64,000 nt of DNA from Chloroflexota bacterium (lineage in GTDB: Bacteria > Chloroflexota > Dehalococcoidia > UBA2979), in assembly GCA_026713865.1 (NCBI GenBank), contig JAPONQ010000096.1, forward strand, positions 1-64,000. Direction: 5' to 3'. The notes beneath the pieces are model-generated. The model saw only the letters and a list, made by a program, of their open reading frames with translations, was not told the DNA's origin and did not search any database. Position 1 is the stretch's first letter; each line of letters starts with the position of its first letter. A program made the position numbers and the translations under genes. Shown piece after piece: positions 53,673 through 62,805 of the stretch.

Positions 53673-54590
53673 GTGCCGCGTAGGAGCGGGCTCGGACGGG
53701 GGCTCGAGGCGCTGATCCCGGTGGCGCCGGGACAGGCGGATCCCCGACTCCCCGTGCGCGAGGTCACGCTGGACCTGATCGCGCCGAATCCGGAGCAGCC
53801 CCGCACGGCGATGGACCCGGGCGCGCTTGCCGAGCTCGTCGACTCGGTGCGCGAGCACGGAGTGATCCAGCCGTTGCTGGTCTCCGAGCTCGGTCGCTCC
53901 GAGTTCGACGACGAGGCCGTCGCGGAGGGGCCGCGCTACCAGCTGATCGCCGGCGAGCGGAGGCTGCGGGCGGCGCGGGCGGCCGGACTCGAGCGGGTGC
54001 CGGTCGTGGTGCGGCAGAGCACGCCCCAGCAATTGCTCGAGCTCGCGATCGTCGAGAACGTGCAGCGCGCCGATCTCAGCCCGCTCGAGGAGGCCGTTGC
54101 CTACCAGCGCCTGGTCGAGGACTTCGGGCTGACGCAGCAGGAGGTCGCCGGCCGGGTCGGCCGCTCCCGCGCGGCGGTGGCGAACACCATTCGCCTGATC
54201 GAGCTGCCGGACGCCGTGCGGCGGTCCCTGGCGCGGGGGGAGATCACGGCCGGACACGCGCGAGCCATCCTCGGGCTCACCGGCGCGGAGGCGCGCATCG
54301 CGGCGTGGCGGCGCGTCGTCGCCGAGGGGATGAACGTACGCCAGGCGGAAGGCATGGTACGGGCGGCAGTGGCGCCGCCGCCTCGGGAGACCTCCCGCGT
54401 GCCCGCCACGGCCGACGCCGCCGACGACCAGTCGCGGGCGGTGGTGGAGGCGCTGGAGAGAGCGCTGGGCACGCGCGTCCGGCTCCGCCGCAGCCGGCGG
54501 GGGCGCGGCTCGCTGACGATCCACTTCTACAGCGACGAGGAGCTCGGCGGCGTGCTGGAGCGGCTGCTGGAGGGGGAGGAGATCCGATGA
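53673..54590 (+). CDS. parB: Chromosome partitioning protein ParB
   Basis: A 305-residue CTP-dependent DNA clamp that loads at parS. It has LGRGLEALIP at the start, the CTPase motifs IAPNPEQPRTAMD and AGERRLRAARAAG, the helix-turn-helix LTQQEVAGRVGRSRAAVANTIRLIELP, and a C-terminal dimerisation domain. GGGAGG lies 8 bases before GTG 53673. Its target parS is at 49803. Confidence 0.96.
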   Translation: MPRRSGLGRGLEALIPVAPGQADPRLPVREVTLDLIAPNPEQPRTAMDPGALAELVDSVREHGVIQPLLVSELGRSEFDDEAVAEGPRYQLIAGERRLRAARAAGLERVPVVVRQSTPQQLLELAIVENVQRADLSPLEEAVAYQRLVEDFGLTQQEVAGRVGRSRAAVANTIRLIELPDAVRRSLARGEITAGHARAILGLTGAEARIAAWRRVVAEGMNVRQAEGMVRAAVAPPPRETSRVPATADAADDQSRAVVEALERALGTRVRLRRSRRGRGSLTIHFYSDEELGGVLERLLEGEEIR

Positions 54591-55060
54591 GCGTGGCTGA
54601 ACGCCTGCGCGAGCTCGGCGTGCCGCTCGGCTCGCCGGCCCGCCCGCTGGCCCTCTACCGCCCCGCTCTCCTCCGGGGTGAGCTGGTGCTGGTCTCTGGG
54701 CAGCTGCCGATGCGCGACGGTGCCTTGCTCCACCCCGGGCGGGTGGGCGACGGCGTGGGCCTCGACGAGGCGCGCGCGGCGGCGAGGCAGTGCGCGCTGA
54801 ACGGCCTGGCCGCCGCCGCGGCGGCTCTCGGCTCGGAGGCGGCGCTGGAGGGGATGCGGGTGCTCCGCACCGCGGGCTACGTCGCCGCCACGCCCGGCTT
54901 CGACCAGCAGCCCGAGGTGATAGACGGCGCGAGCGAGCTACTCAGGGAGGCGCTGGGCGACGAGAACGGCGTGGGCGCCCGCGCCGCGATCGGCGTCGCC
55001 TCGCTGCCGCGCGGTGCCTGCGTCGAGGTCGAGTTCCTCTTCGCAACCGAGGCGCGGTAG
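54587..55060 (+). CDS. RidA/YjgF-family protein
   Basis: A 157-residue RidA-superfamily protein: LVLVSGQLPMRDG, GRVGDGVGLDEARAAARQCALN, and RAAIGVASLPRGACVEVEFLF at the end. It belongs to the longer RidA-like subgroup; imine deaminase activity is known for archetypal RidA, but not assured here. The ATG overlaps the parB stop. Confidence 0.85.
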   Translation: MSVAERLRELGVPLGSPARPLALYRPALLRGELVLVSGQLPMRDGALLHPGRVGDGVGLDEARAAARQCALNGLAAAAAALGSEAALEGMRVLRTAGYVAATPGFDQQPEVIDGASELLREALGDENGVGARAAIGVASLPRGACVEVEFLFATEAR

Positions 55061-55124
55061 GCTCGCTGCGCTCGCTGAAGGAGGGCGGACCGCTCGCCGT
55101 CGCGGTCGCCCCGGGGAGAGTGGC

Positions 55125-55649
55125 ATGTCGCGCATCGACTTTGTGACGGGCGCGCCGGAGCGCTACATCGGCGAGGTGCGCGCGCTCGCCGCCGTCCCCG
55201 ATCGCCTGCGCCTGGCGCTCGCGGGCCAGACCGACGAGGCCCTCCGCCGTTCCCCGCCGGGAGCGGAGTGGTCCCCTGTCCGGGTGCTGGCCCATCTCCT
55301 GAGCTACGCGCGCCACAGCCGCGAGTTCATCTACCGCATCGCCTGGATGGAGGAGCCGGAGTCGGTGATCTGGGACGAGGCGGACGAGGTCGAGCGCGAG
55401 GGGTGGGAGCGCCTCGGCGGCGCCGAGTTGCTCGCTTTGATCCGCTCCGAGATCGAGAGCACTGTCGCCCTGCTCTCGGGGACGCCGGATGCGTCGTGGG
55501 GACGGCCGGGTCTCCACCCGATCAGGGGGCGCCGCTCGCTGCGCCAGCAGGTGCGAGGGCACATCGACCACCTCGAGGAGCACATCGGCCAGATCGAGGC
55601 GGCCCTCACCGCCAGCGGCGCAGCGTCGGGCGCCGGCTCGAACGGCTAG
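55125..55649 (+). CDS. DinB-superfamily metal-binding protein
   Basis: A 174-residue four-helix DinB-like protein. The putative metal-binding His residues lie in VLAHLLSYARHSREF and RGHIDHLEEHIGQI. Related proteins are thiol transferases or damage-induced proteins of unknown role. ATG 55125 was chosen because GGGGAGAG lies 5 bases before it; the upstream open frame is low-complexity. Confidence 0.8.
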   Translation: MSRIDFVTGAPERYIGEVRALAAVPDRLRLALAGQTDEALRRSPPGAEWSPVRVLAHLLSYARHSREFIYRIAWMEEPESVIWDEADEVEREGWERLGGAELLALIRSEIESTVALLSGTPDASWGRPGLHPIRGRRSLRQQVRGHIDHLEEHIGQIEAALTASGAASGAGSNG

Positions 55650-55706
55650 CCGACACATCCCCGACCGGTCGGTCTCCGGGTCCCGGCCGTGCCGCCCGCT
55701 CCCCGG

Positions 55707-56567
55707 CTAGCCGCGCTCGATCGGGAGGTCGGCGCGCCTCGACCACTCGGCCCACGAGCCGTCGTAGTTGCGCGCGCCCTCGAACCCCAGGAGCTCGTGC
55801 ATCACGAACCAGCTCGCGGCGGAGCGGACGCCGCCGCCGCAGTAGGGGAAGACCTCGAGTGATCCGTCGACGCCGGCGGCGGCGTAGAGCGAGCGCAGGT
55901 GCTCGCGCGGGAGGAACCGTCCGTCGCCGTCGACGAGCATCTCCCAGTTCATGTGGATGGAGCCGGGAACACGGCCGGAGCGGGGAGCGGTGTGTGCACC
56001 CGCCTCCTCTCCCCGGTACTCCCCCGTCGTGCGGCAGTCGAGCACCTGTGCCGGCCGGTCGCCCGCCCGGCCCTCGACGACGTTGAGCACCTGCTCGTAG
56101 CTCGCGAGCAGGGAGGCGTCGGGCTCGGGGAGGTCGACTGTGGTCGGCTGCGGGAGAACGGGCTCGGTGGTCGCGGGAAGCCCAGCCCGCCGGAGCGCCG
56201 GCAGGGCGGCTTCGGCGATGTGGACGCGCGGCCAGCGGAAGTAGCGCAGCACCCAGTAGGCGCGAGACGGCCAGGCGGAGGGCTCCCCGGCGTAGAGCAC
56301 GATGCGCGCATCGCCGTCGACGCCGAGCCGGCCGAGCGTCGCGGCCATCTCGGCGCGCCCGGGCACGAGCGCCCGGATACCGTCCCGCTCCGCGCTGAAA
56401 TCGCCGTACCCGTGCGCGTACACGGCTCGCGGCAGGTGGCCGGCATCGTACTCCGCGCGGCTGTTGGTGACGTGCATGAGGGCGAGCCCGGGGTCGTCGA
56501 TGTGGGCGGCGAGCCACTCGCCGCCCACGACCGGTCCCGGCTCGGCGGTGCCTTCTCGCTCGCTCAT
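55707..56567 (-). CDS. Thiosulfate sulfurtransferase (two rhodanese domains)
   Basis: A 286-residue tandem rhodanese. The N-terminal domain is inactive-looking (ARIVLYAGEPSAWPSRAYW, no Cys). The C-terminal domain has QVLDCRTTGEYRG and the active loop YCGGGVRSA with the persulfide Cys. It moves sulfur from thiosulfate or mercaptopyruvate to an acceptor. The ATG overlaps the ricT stop, so it is the last gene of the lysA-holB-ricT unit. Confidence 0.9.
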   Translation of the reverse strand: MSEREGTAEPGPVVGGEWLAAHIDDPGLALMHVTNSRAEYDAGHLPRAVYAHGYGDFSAERDGIRALVPGRAEMAATLGRLGVDGDARIVLYAGEPSAWPSRAYWVLRYFRWPRVHIAEAALPALRRAGLPATTEPVLPQPTTVDLPEPDASLLASYEQVLNVVEGRAGDRPAQVLDCRTTGEYRGEEAGAHTAPRSGRVPGSIHMNWEMLVDGDGRFLPREHLRSLYAAAGVDGSLEVFPYCGGGVRSAASWFVMHELLGFEGARNYDGSWAEWSRRADLPIERG

Positions 56568-57841
56568 CTCTCTCCTCCTGACCGGTTCTCGCCGCCGTCC
56601 TCCGGACGGGACCGCCGGCCGCGCCCGCCCCGCCGGCCGCGCCGGCGCCGCTTCCGTTCGCCGCCCCCCTCCCCCTCGGCGGGAGACGGCCCCGTGTCCG
56701 GCGCCCCGTGCCCCGCGGGATCGGGGGCGGGAGGGGTGTCGTCGCGCTCCGCGCGCGGCGCGGAGGGCCGGGGGTCGCCCGGGCGGCGCCGGGAGGTGCG
56801 GGCCGGGCGCGACGAACCGCGGCTCCGGCCCTCCCCCGGGCGTCCCGGGTCGCGGCGGCGCTGCTCACTCGCGTCGCGGGCGGCGCCGTCGGACGGGCGT
56901 GCCCGGGGCGAGGGGCCGGGGCCGGGGGCGGGGGCGTTCACCGGCGTGAGCCGGGCCAGCAGCGCGTCGCGCAGCGCCTCGTCGCGGCTCCGGATCGGAG
57001 CCTCCACGTCGTCCTCGAGGTCGGCGGGCCGCACGGCGGTGCCGTACTGCGCGCGCAGCTCGTCGGCGGGAATGTCGATGACCTGGCCGCTCTCCATGCG
57101 GAGGCGGACCAGCTGCGTCAGTGCGTTGACGGAGGTCACGCGCGCGTTGCCGACCGGCGTGCTGACCCGCCGGCCGACCCGGGGCAGGTCGCCGCGCAGC
57201 TCGCGATAGGACTCGACCTCGTAGGAGAGGCAGCAGAGCAGACGGCCGCAGACGCCGGAGATCTTCGAGGGGTTGGGCGGGAGGTCCTGCTCCTTCGCCA
57301 TCTTGATCGAGATCGACGGGAACTCCGTCTGCCAGGTGGCGCAGCAGAGGGCGAGCCCGCAGACGCCGAGCCCGCCCGCGGCCTTCGCGCGGTCGCGGTC
57401 GCCGACCTGTTCCACGCGCACGTCGCAGCCGAGGAGCTCGCGGGCCTGGCGCGCCAGCCAGGCGTGCTCGATGCGCTCCTTCGCGGCGAAGGTGAGCTCG
57501 CAGAACTCTCCCGCCAGGTCGTACTCCAGGCTCGCGACGCGCAGGCGGGAGTCGGAGCGCGCCGCGAGATCCTGCGCGCGGCGTTGGTCTTCCGCCGCGC
57601 GCTCGCGCCCGGCGCGCCAGGCCGCCACGTCCTGCTCGGAGGCGAGCCGCGAGATCACCCGCAGCGGGCCGCGCGCGCTGCCGGAGAGCACCTGGTCGGG
57701 GGCGATCACCACCCAGCCGAGCCGCTCGCCGCGATCGGTCGAGACGACGACGTAGTCGCCGACGCCGAGCGCGATATCGCCGGCGCTGCAGTAGGAGACG
57801 GGTCCGGCCTCGGTGAAGCGGACCCCGGCAAGATCGGTCAT
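56564..57841 (-). CDS. ricT: PSP1-domain protein RicT (YaaT)
   Basis: A 425-residue protein with the PSP1 domain in its first 270 residues. It contains the Cys pairs GVCGLALCC and GVCGRLLCC that bind Fe-S in the B. subtilis RicA-RicF-RicT complex, which controls RNase Y and development. The C-terminal 150 residues are a Pro/Arg/Gly-rich disordered region ending in an Arg-rich block. It follows holB with an overlap, the same order as holB-yaaT in Bacillus. The family N-terminus (MTDLAGVRFTEAGPVSYCS) sets the start at 57841. Confidence 0.9.
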   Translation of the reverse strand: MTDLAGVRFTEAGPVSYCSAGDIALGVGDYVVVSTDRGERLGWVVIAPDQVLSGSARGPLRVISRLASEQDVAAWRAGRERAAEDQRRAQDLAARSDSRLRVASLEYDLAGEFCELTFAAKERIEHAWLARQARELLGCDVRVEQVGDRDRAKAAGGLGVCGLALCCATWQTEFPSISIKMAKEQDLPPNPSKISGVCGRLLCCLSYEVESYRELRGDLPRVGRRVSTPVGNARVTSVNALTQLVRLRMESGQVIDIPADELRAQYGTAVRPADLEDDVEAPIRSRDEALRDALLARLTPVNAPAPGPGPSPRARPSDGAARDASEQRRRDPGRPGEGRSRGSSRPARTSRRRPGDPRPSAPRAERDDTPPAPDPAGHGAPDTGPSPAEGEGGGERKRRRRGRRGGRGRRSRPEDGGENRSGGER

Positions 57842-59031
57842 GGTCGATTCGGCTGCTCGCCCGCCTGGGTCGTGGCGGGCCGGGCGCCGTCCTCCTCTCT
57901 GGTGGGCGCGCTTCGCCGGGGGAGATCGAGCATGAGGACCTCCAGGGCGAACTGCGCAACGACGTTGGCGAGCAGGTGCGCGCGGGCGCGCTCCAGGGCG
58001 GCGAGCGCGGAGGCTGACTCGGAGGCCGCATCCGGATCGGTGTCGGCGCCGGACGGCTGCCCGCCTGCGAGCCCGGCGGCGGCGAGGAGCTGATCGCGCC
58101 ACCAGCCTCGCCAGTGGTCCAGCAGCTCGAGCACGCTCGCGCGCTCGCGGGGCCACCGGCGGGCGAGCATGTCGGCGTAGTCGAGCCGCTCGGCGCGGTC
58201 GGCAGCGGTGAGGCGCACGATGTCGGCGAGAGCGCTCTCGCGCAGGACGGCGTGGGAGGGGTCGGCGTGAAGCCGGAGCGCGGTGCCGTAGCGCCCGCCG
58301 GACTCGCGGGCGAGCCGCGCCGCCTCGACCTCGTCGACGTCGGCGTGCTCGGCGAGCGAGCGCGCCAGCGCCCGCGGCGCCAGGGGCGTGAGCCGGAGCA
58401 GCTGGCAGCGCGATCGGACGGTGGCCGGAAGCGCCTCGGGGTCGCTCGCGAGCAACAGCAGCAGCGTCCGCCCCGGCGGCTCCTCCAGCGTCTTCAGCAG
58501 CGCCTGCGCGGCCTCGTGCTGGAGATCATCGGCGCTGTCGATGAGGAAGATGCGGCGCGCGGCCTGGAACGGGGCGAGGGAGGCGAGCCGCTCGAGGCGC
58601 CGTACCTGGCAGACGCGGATGCGCGTGGAACCGTCCGCGGCGTGGTCGCGGTGGGGTGCACCCGCCTCGTCGCAGAGGCCGCCGATGGAGACCGTCTCGA
58701 CGTCGGGGGCCGCACCGCTTTCGATCAGTCGGCAGCTCGGGCAGAGCAGGCAGGGCGCGACATCCTCCGCAGCGCCCGTGTCCCGCTGCTCGCAGCAGAG
58801 CGCCTGTGCGAGCCGTCGGCCGAGCGTCGCTCGGCCGACGCCCGCGGGCCCGGCGAGCAGATAGGCGTGCGCGAGGCGGCCGGCGCGCAGCGCGCGCCGG
58901 AGCGAGGCGACGGCCAGCTCCTGGCCGTAAACGCCCCATCCGCCTCCGTCCGGCACGGCGTCCGGCGCGGGCGGCGCAATCTCGGCCGCGGTTCCGCGGC
59001 TCGCGGCGGCGGAGTGGACCAGCTCACTCAT
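57838..59031 (-). CDS. holB: DNA polymerase III delta-prime subunit
   Basis: A 397-residue clamp-loader subunit: YGQELAVASLRRALRAGRLAHAYLLAGPAGVGRATLG, a zinc-like Cys cluster (CLLCPSC with CC upstream), EAAQALLKTLEEPP and the SRC motif ATVRSRCQLLRL. The P-loop Lys is Arg (GVGRAT), so it does not bind ATP in the usual way, as in delta-prime of E. coli. ATG 59031 lies 8 bases inside the end of lysA. Confidence 0.93.
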   Translation of the reverse strand: MSELVHSAAASRGTAAEIAPPAPDAVPDGGGWGVYGQELAVASLRRALRAGRLAHAYLLAGPAGVGRATLGRRLAQALCCEQRDTGAAEDVAPCLLCPSCRLIESGAAPDVETVSIGGLCDEAGAPHRDHAADGSTRIRVCQVRRLERLASLAPFQAARRIFLIDSADDLQHEAAQALLKTLEEPPGRTLLLLLASDPEALPATVRSRCQLLRLTPLAPRALARSLAEHADVDEVEAARLARESGGRYGTALRLHADPSHAVLRESALADIVRLTAADRAERLDYADMLARRWPRERASVLELLDHWRGWWRDQLLAAAGLAGGQPSGADTDPDAASESASALAALERARAHLLANVVAQFALEVLMLDLPRRSAPTREEDGARPATTQAGEQPNRP

Positions 59032-60403
59032 CGCGGCTGCTCCCGGCGGCCTCCGCGGCGTCCCCGGGGCCGGGTTCGACGTCGAGTGCCATCAGGTCGG
59101 AGGCGCGCTCGCGGCGCCGCAGAAGCCGCGCCTGCCCCTCCTCGACGAGCACGACGGCGGGACGGTAGGAGAGGTTGTAGTTCGAGGACATGGAGAGCTG
59201 ATAGGCGCCTGCGGCGGGCACCGCGAGGAGCTCGCCGCGCCGCAGCCGCGGCAGCCGCGCGTCGCGCAGCAGCACGTCCCCCGACTCGCAGTACTTGCCG
59301 GCGATCGTGACCGTCTCCTCGGGCGCGGCCGTCGGTCGCTCGGCCGAGAGGGCCTCGTAGCGCGAGCCGTACATCGCGGGGCGGACGTTGTCGGCCATCC
59401 CGCCGTTGACCGAGACGTAGGTGCGGATCCCGGGCACCTCCTTGCGGGCGCCGACCTGGTAGAGGGCGACGCCGGCGCGGGCGACGATCGAGCGCCCGGG
59501 CTCGACCGAGATGTGAGGCAGCGGGAGGCCCCGCTCGCCCCATTCGCGGCGCACGGCCGAGGCGATGGCGCGCGCATAGGCGGCGGGCGGCGGGACGGGA
59601 TCGCCGGCGGCGTAGCCGACCGCGAAGCCTCCTCCCGGCGAGAACTCGCGCACCTCCACGCCGAAGCGGTCGCGGCAGACGCCCGCCGCGAAGTCGGCCA
59701 TCACGGCGATACCGAGCTCGAAGGGCTCGAGCTCCACGATGGGGCTGCCCAGATGCATGTGGAGGCCGCGCAGATCGAGAGAGGGCTGCTCGAGCACGGC
59801 GGCGAGCGCGCGCTCCGCCGCGCCGGTCGCGACCGGCACGCCGAACTTGGAGTCGAGTATCCCCGTCGTGGTCTTCTCGTGCGTGTGGGCGTCGACGCCC
59901 GGCGAGAGGCGCAGCAGCACGCCCTGCCTGCGTCCGCCTGCGGAGGCGGCCTCGCCGAGCAGGGGGATCTCCTCCTCGTTGTCGATGACGATGCGCCCGA
60001 CGCCGGCCTCGACGGCGAGATCGAGCTCCCATCGCTCCTTGGAGTTCCCGTGCAGGTAGACGGTCTCCATGGCGACGCCCGAGGCGCGCAGCACCTCGAT
60101 CTCGCCTCCGGAGACGGCGTCGAAGCCGAGCCCCTCGGCGGCGATCCGTCGGGCGAGGGGGCGGCTGAGATAGGCCTTGCTGGCGTAGAGGACGGTGCTC
60201 TGCGGGTACTCGGAGCGGAAGGCCTCGACGTAGTCGCGGCACTGCACCCTCAGCGTGCGGGCGTCGTAGACGTAGAGCGGGGTCCCGAAGCGCTCGGCGA
60301 GCTCGACCGCGTCGCAGCCGCCGAGCGCGAGGTGTCCGCCGGGAGCGAGTCCGGCGGTCAGGGGAAGCAGATCGGCGAGCGGCAGCCTCGCTGTCGCGTC
60401 CAT
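59024..60403 (-). CDS. lysA: Diaminopimelate decarboxylase
   Basis: A 459-residue PLP enzyme making lysine from meso-diaminopimelate. PLP-binding Lys is in VLYASKAYLS; LHMHLGSPIVE, FSPGGGFAVGY, SVEPGRSIVARAG and the active Cys in KYCESGDVL are all present. First gene of a minus-strand unit with holB, ricT and rhodanese. ATG 60403 is used; a GTG two codons upstream is possible. Confidence 0.95.
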   Translation of the reverse strand: MDATARLPLADLLPLTAGLAPGGHLALGGCDAVELAERFGTPLYVYDARTLRVQCRDYVEAFRSEYPQSTVLYASKAYLSRPLARRIAAEGLGFDAVSGGEIEVLRASGVAMETVYLHGNSKERWELDLAVEAGVGRIVIDNEEEIPLLGEAASAGGRRQGVLLRLSPGVDAHTHEKTTTGILDSKFGVPVATGAAERALAAVLEQPSLDLRGLHMHLGSPIVELEPFELGIAVMADFAAGVCRDRFGVEVREFSPGGGFAVGYAAGDPVPPPAAYARAIASAVRREWGERGLPLPHISVEPGRSIVARAGVALYQVGARKEVPGIRTYVSVNGGMADNVRPAMYGSRYEALSAERPTAAPEETVTIAGKYCESGDVLLRDARLPRLRRGELLAVPAAGAYQLSMSSNYNLSYRPAVVLVEEGQARLLRRRERASDLMALDVEPGPGDAAEAAGSSRDE

Positions 60404-60554
60404 CGTCACAGGGCCACCCCGCGTGGTGCGGTGGGATGCTGTTTCGGTCCCCGGGGCCCCTCCCCCGCGCGCGTGCGCGGAGGCGGCTCCGGGTCCGCCT
60501 CCGCCGATTATGGACCCTGCGGGACGTTCCCGCACGCTGCCGGGGCGGACGAGG

Positions 60555-61667
60555 CTACGAGCGGAGGCGCTCGACCGTCCACCCGCGCTCGCCGGCCTCG
60601 ACGCGGAGCGTCCCCACGTCGGCGAGCCGCGCGAGGTGCGCGCGGACCTGGTTGCGGGCGGCCCGCCTGAGGCCGCGCTGGATCTCGGGATAGAGGGCGC
60701 GCCGGATCTGCCGGTCACTCCGGTAGCCGCGGTCGACGAGCTCCAGGATCTGCCGGTCGCGACGGAGGCGGTGGTCGATCAGCTCGCGCACCTTCGCCGA
60801 GACGTCCCGGACCACCGGGCCGTGACCGGGCGCGAGCAGCGAGGCGCCGAGCTGCCCGATGCGCTCGAGGCTCTCCAGGTACTGCCCCATGTCTCCGGCG
60901 GGCGGCGGCGAGACGGCGCTCGTTCCCACTCCGAGGATGGTGTCGCCGGTGAAGAGAACCCCCGTCTCCTCGACGAGGTAGCAGGTGTGCCCGGCGGTAT
61001 GGCCGGGCGTGTGCACGGCGCGGACGGTCAACCCGCCGACCGAGAAGCTCTCGCCGTCGGCGAGCGGGCGGTGGACCTCGGTGGCCAGCGCCTCCGCCCG
61101 CCACAGCTGCGCCCGCTCGCTGAGCTCGCGGTCGTCGGGGAGGTCCTCGTTGCTCTCGTGCGGCGTGTGGAGCAGCACCTCGTCGAGCGGGTTCATCGCG
61201 ATCTCGGCGCCCAGCTGCTCGGAGAGGCGGCGCCCGCCCGAGGCGTGGTCGCTGTGATGGTGCGTGATGGCGATCGTGTGGACGCGGAGCGCCCCCATCT
61301 CGCGCCCGAGGTAGGCGAGCCGCTCGCCGACGGAGGCGTCGTCGCCGAACCCCGCGTCGATCAGCGCCGCCTCGTCGCCGTCGTGCAGGATCCAGACGTT
61401 CGATGTCGGGAAGGTGCGCGTGAAGAGCCGCACGCGGACGACGTGCTGCACCAGGTGCTCGTCGATGCGCCGGGCGGAGGACTCGACGTGCTCCTTGCCC
61501 GAGCGCTCGCCGGCGCCCGCCCTCGGGCGCCGGCGGACGCCGGGGAGGCCGCGGACGAGGGGCACGCGCCGCAGCGCGCGGCGCGTGCGTCTCGCAGCAG
61601 CGCTGCGCCAGTACGGCCGCGCGCTCCGCTCGACCGCCTCGCGCCAGAGCGTGGCCCGCTGGCCCAT
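60555..61667 (-). CDS. Metallo-beta-lactamase-fold hydrolase (LACTB2/glyoxalase II-like)
   Basis: A 370-residue MBL-fold protein. The zinc motif is ITHHHSDHASG, with later ligands in HTPGHTAGHTCYL, FTGDTILG and LAPGHGPVV. A C-terminal winged-helix-like domain (RDRQILELVDRGYRSDRQIRRALYP) is typical of LACTB2-like RNases and related hydrolases. The N-terminal 65 residues are Arg-rich. ATG 61667 has GGGGA 6 bases upstream. The gap 60404-60554 to lysA shows no gene. Confidence 0.85.
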   Translation of the reverse strand: MGQRATLWREAVERSARPYWRSAAARRTRRALRRVPLVRGLPGVRRRPRAGAGERSGKEHVESSARRIDEHLVQHVVRVRLFTRTFPTSNVWILHDGDEAALIDAGFGDDASVGERLAYLGREMGALRVHTIAITHHHSDHASGGRRLSEQLGAEIAMNPLDEVLLHTPHESNEDLPDDRELSERAQLWRAEALATEVHRPLADGESFSVGGLTVRAVHTPGHTAGHTCYLVEETGVLFTGDTILGVGTSAVSPPPAGDMGQYLESLERIGQLGASLLAPGHGPVVRDVSAKVRELIDHRLRRDRQILELVDRGYRSDRQIRRALYPEIQRGLRRAARNQVRAHLARLADVGTLRVEAGERGWTVERLRS

Positions 61668-61724
61668 CTCGGCTCCCCGCGCATTCGGATCCGGCGCCCG
61701 ATCGCGCCGGTCGGGAGCGCACGA

Positions 61725-61730
61725 TACGCT
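61725..61730 (+). promoter_or_regulatory. Putative leaderless -10 box TACGCT
   Basis: TACGCT ends 7 bases before GTG 61738 with no SD in between, facing away from the MBL-fold gene. Confidence 0.4.
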
Positions 61731-61737
61731 CGCGGTC

Positions 61738-62754
61738 GTGCCCGCGCCATCGTCCGCCGGTCCGCCCCCGGATCCCCTCCCGAACGAGCGGAGGCGGGCG
61801 GGGGGTGTGGTCGACGCCGCACGGGTGCGCCGCATCCGCCGCGCCGTCCTCGACTGGTACGAGCGCCACGGGACCGACGTCCCGTGGCGCCCGCAGCCGG
61901 GGCGGCCGGGCGACCCGTACGCCGCGCTCGTCGCGGCGGTGTGCGCGCAGCAGACGCCGATGGCACGTGTGCTCCCGCTCTACCGGCGCTGGATGGAGGC
62001 GCTGCCGACCCTCGCCGACGCGGCGTCCGCCTCGCGCGCCGAGGTGCTCGCGCTGTGGGGCGACGCCGGCTACCCCCGGCGGGCGCTGGCGATCCGCGAG
62101 GCGGCGCGAGCCGCGCGCGCACGCGGGGGCGAGCTGCCGCGGGAGGAGGCGGCGCTGAGGGCGCTGCCCGGCGTTGGCCCGTTCACGGCCGCCGTCGTTC
62201 GCTGCTTCGGCCACGGCGAGGAGGTGGCGGCCGTCGACGTCAACGTCGCTCGCGTCCTGGGCCGGGCGGTGCTCGGCGAGCTCGATCCGACGCCGGCGGG
62301 CCGCCGCGCCGCGATAGAGGACGTGGCCCGGCGCATGCTGCCCCCGGGCGACGCCCGGCGGTGGAACCCGGCGCTGATGGATCTCGGCGCGTTCGCCTGC
62401 AGGTCCCGGCCGCGCTGCGATCGCTGTCCCCTGGAGCGGCTCTGCGCCGCCCGCCCGCGCTTCGCCCGCGGCGAGAAGGCGCCCCGGCCCCGGCGCCAGC
62501 CGGCCTACGAGGGGTCGGATCGCCAGTGGCGGGGTCGCATCCTGCGGATCCTGCGCGAGGAGGCGGCCGAGGGGGGATCGGTCGGCGTCGAGGAGCTGCT
62601 GGCGCGGGTCGCGGAGGGCCGCGGAGGGCAGGAGCGAGCCCGCCGGCTGCTGGGGGCGCTCGAGCGGGAGGGGCTGGCGTGGCGGGCCGGCAACCGCTGC
62701 GGGCTGGGAGAGCCGCCGGGAGCGGCGACGGGCGGTCCGGCGGCTGAGCGCTAG
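61738..62754 (+). CDS. MutY-like HhH-GPD glycosylase lacking the catalytic Glu
   Basis: A DNA glycosylase-fold protein of about 338 residues. HhH motif LPGVGPFTAAVV and the following Asp (AVDVNVARV, Asp167) are intact. A Fe-S motif CRSRPRCDRCPLERLC is present with one residue less in the first gap than in MutY. Aligning PYAALVAAVCAQQT with E. coli MutY PYKVWLSEVMLQQT puts Ala67 at the place of catalytic Glu37. The C-terminal NUDIX-like domain is missing; instead there is a winged-helix-like segment (GRILRILREEAAEGGSVGVEELL). It may be a mismatch glycosylase with altered chemistry or a binding protein. GTG 61807 is an alternative start. Confidence 0.78.
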   Translation: MPAPSSAGPPPDPLPNERRRAGGVVDAARVRRIRRAVLDWYERHGTDVPWRPQPGRPGDPYAALVAAVCAQQTPMARVLPLYRRWMEALPTLADAASASRAEVLALWGDAGYPRRALAIREAARAARARGGELPREEAALRALPGVGPFTAAVVRCFGHGEEVAAVDVNVARVLGRAVLGELDPTPAGRRAAIEDVARRMLPPGDARRWNPALMDLGAFACRSRPRCDRCPLERLCAARPRFARGEKAPRPRRQPAYEGSDRQWRGRILRILREEAAEGGSVGVEELLARVAEGRGGQERARRLLGALEREGLAWRAGNRCGLGEPPGAATGGPAAER

Positions 62755-62765
62755 GCGGCCGCCGG

Positions 62766-62774
62766 TGCTACGCT
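62766..62774 (+). promoter_or_regulatory. Extended -10 TGCTACGCT
   Basis: TGC plus TACGCT lies 31 bases before the ATG of the MBL-fold gene at 62806; GAGGAGAG in between is the SD. Confidence 0.45.
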
Positions 62775-62805
62775 CGGACGCCGCGCCGGAGCCGAGGAGA
62801 GTGCC

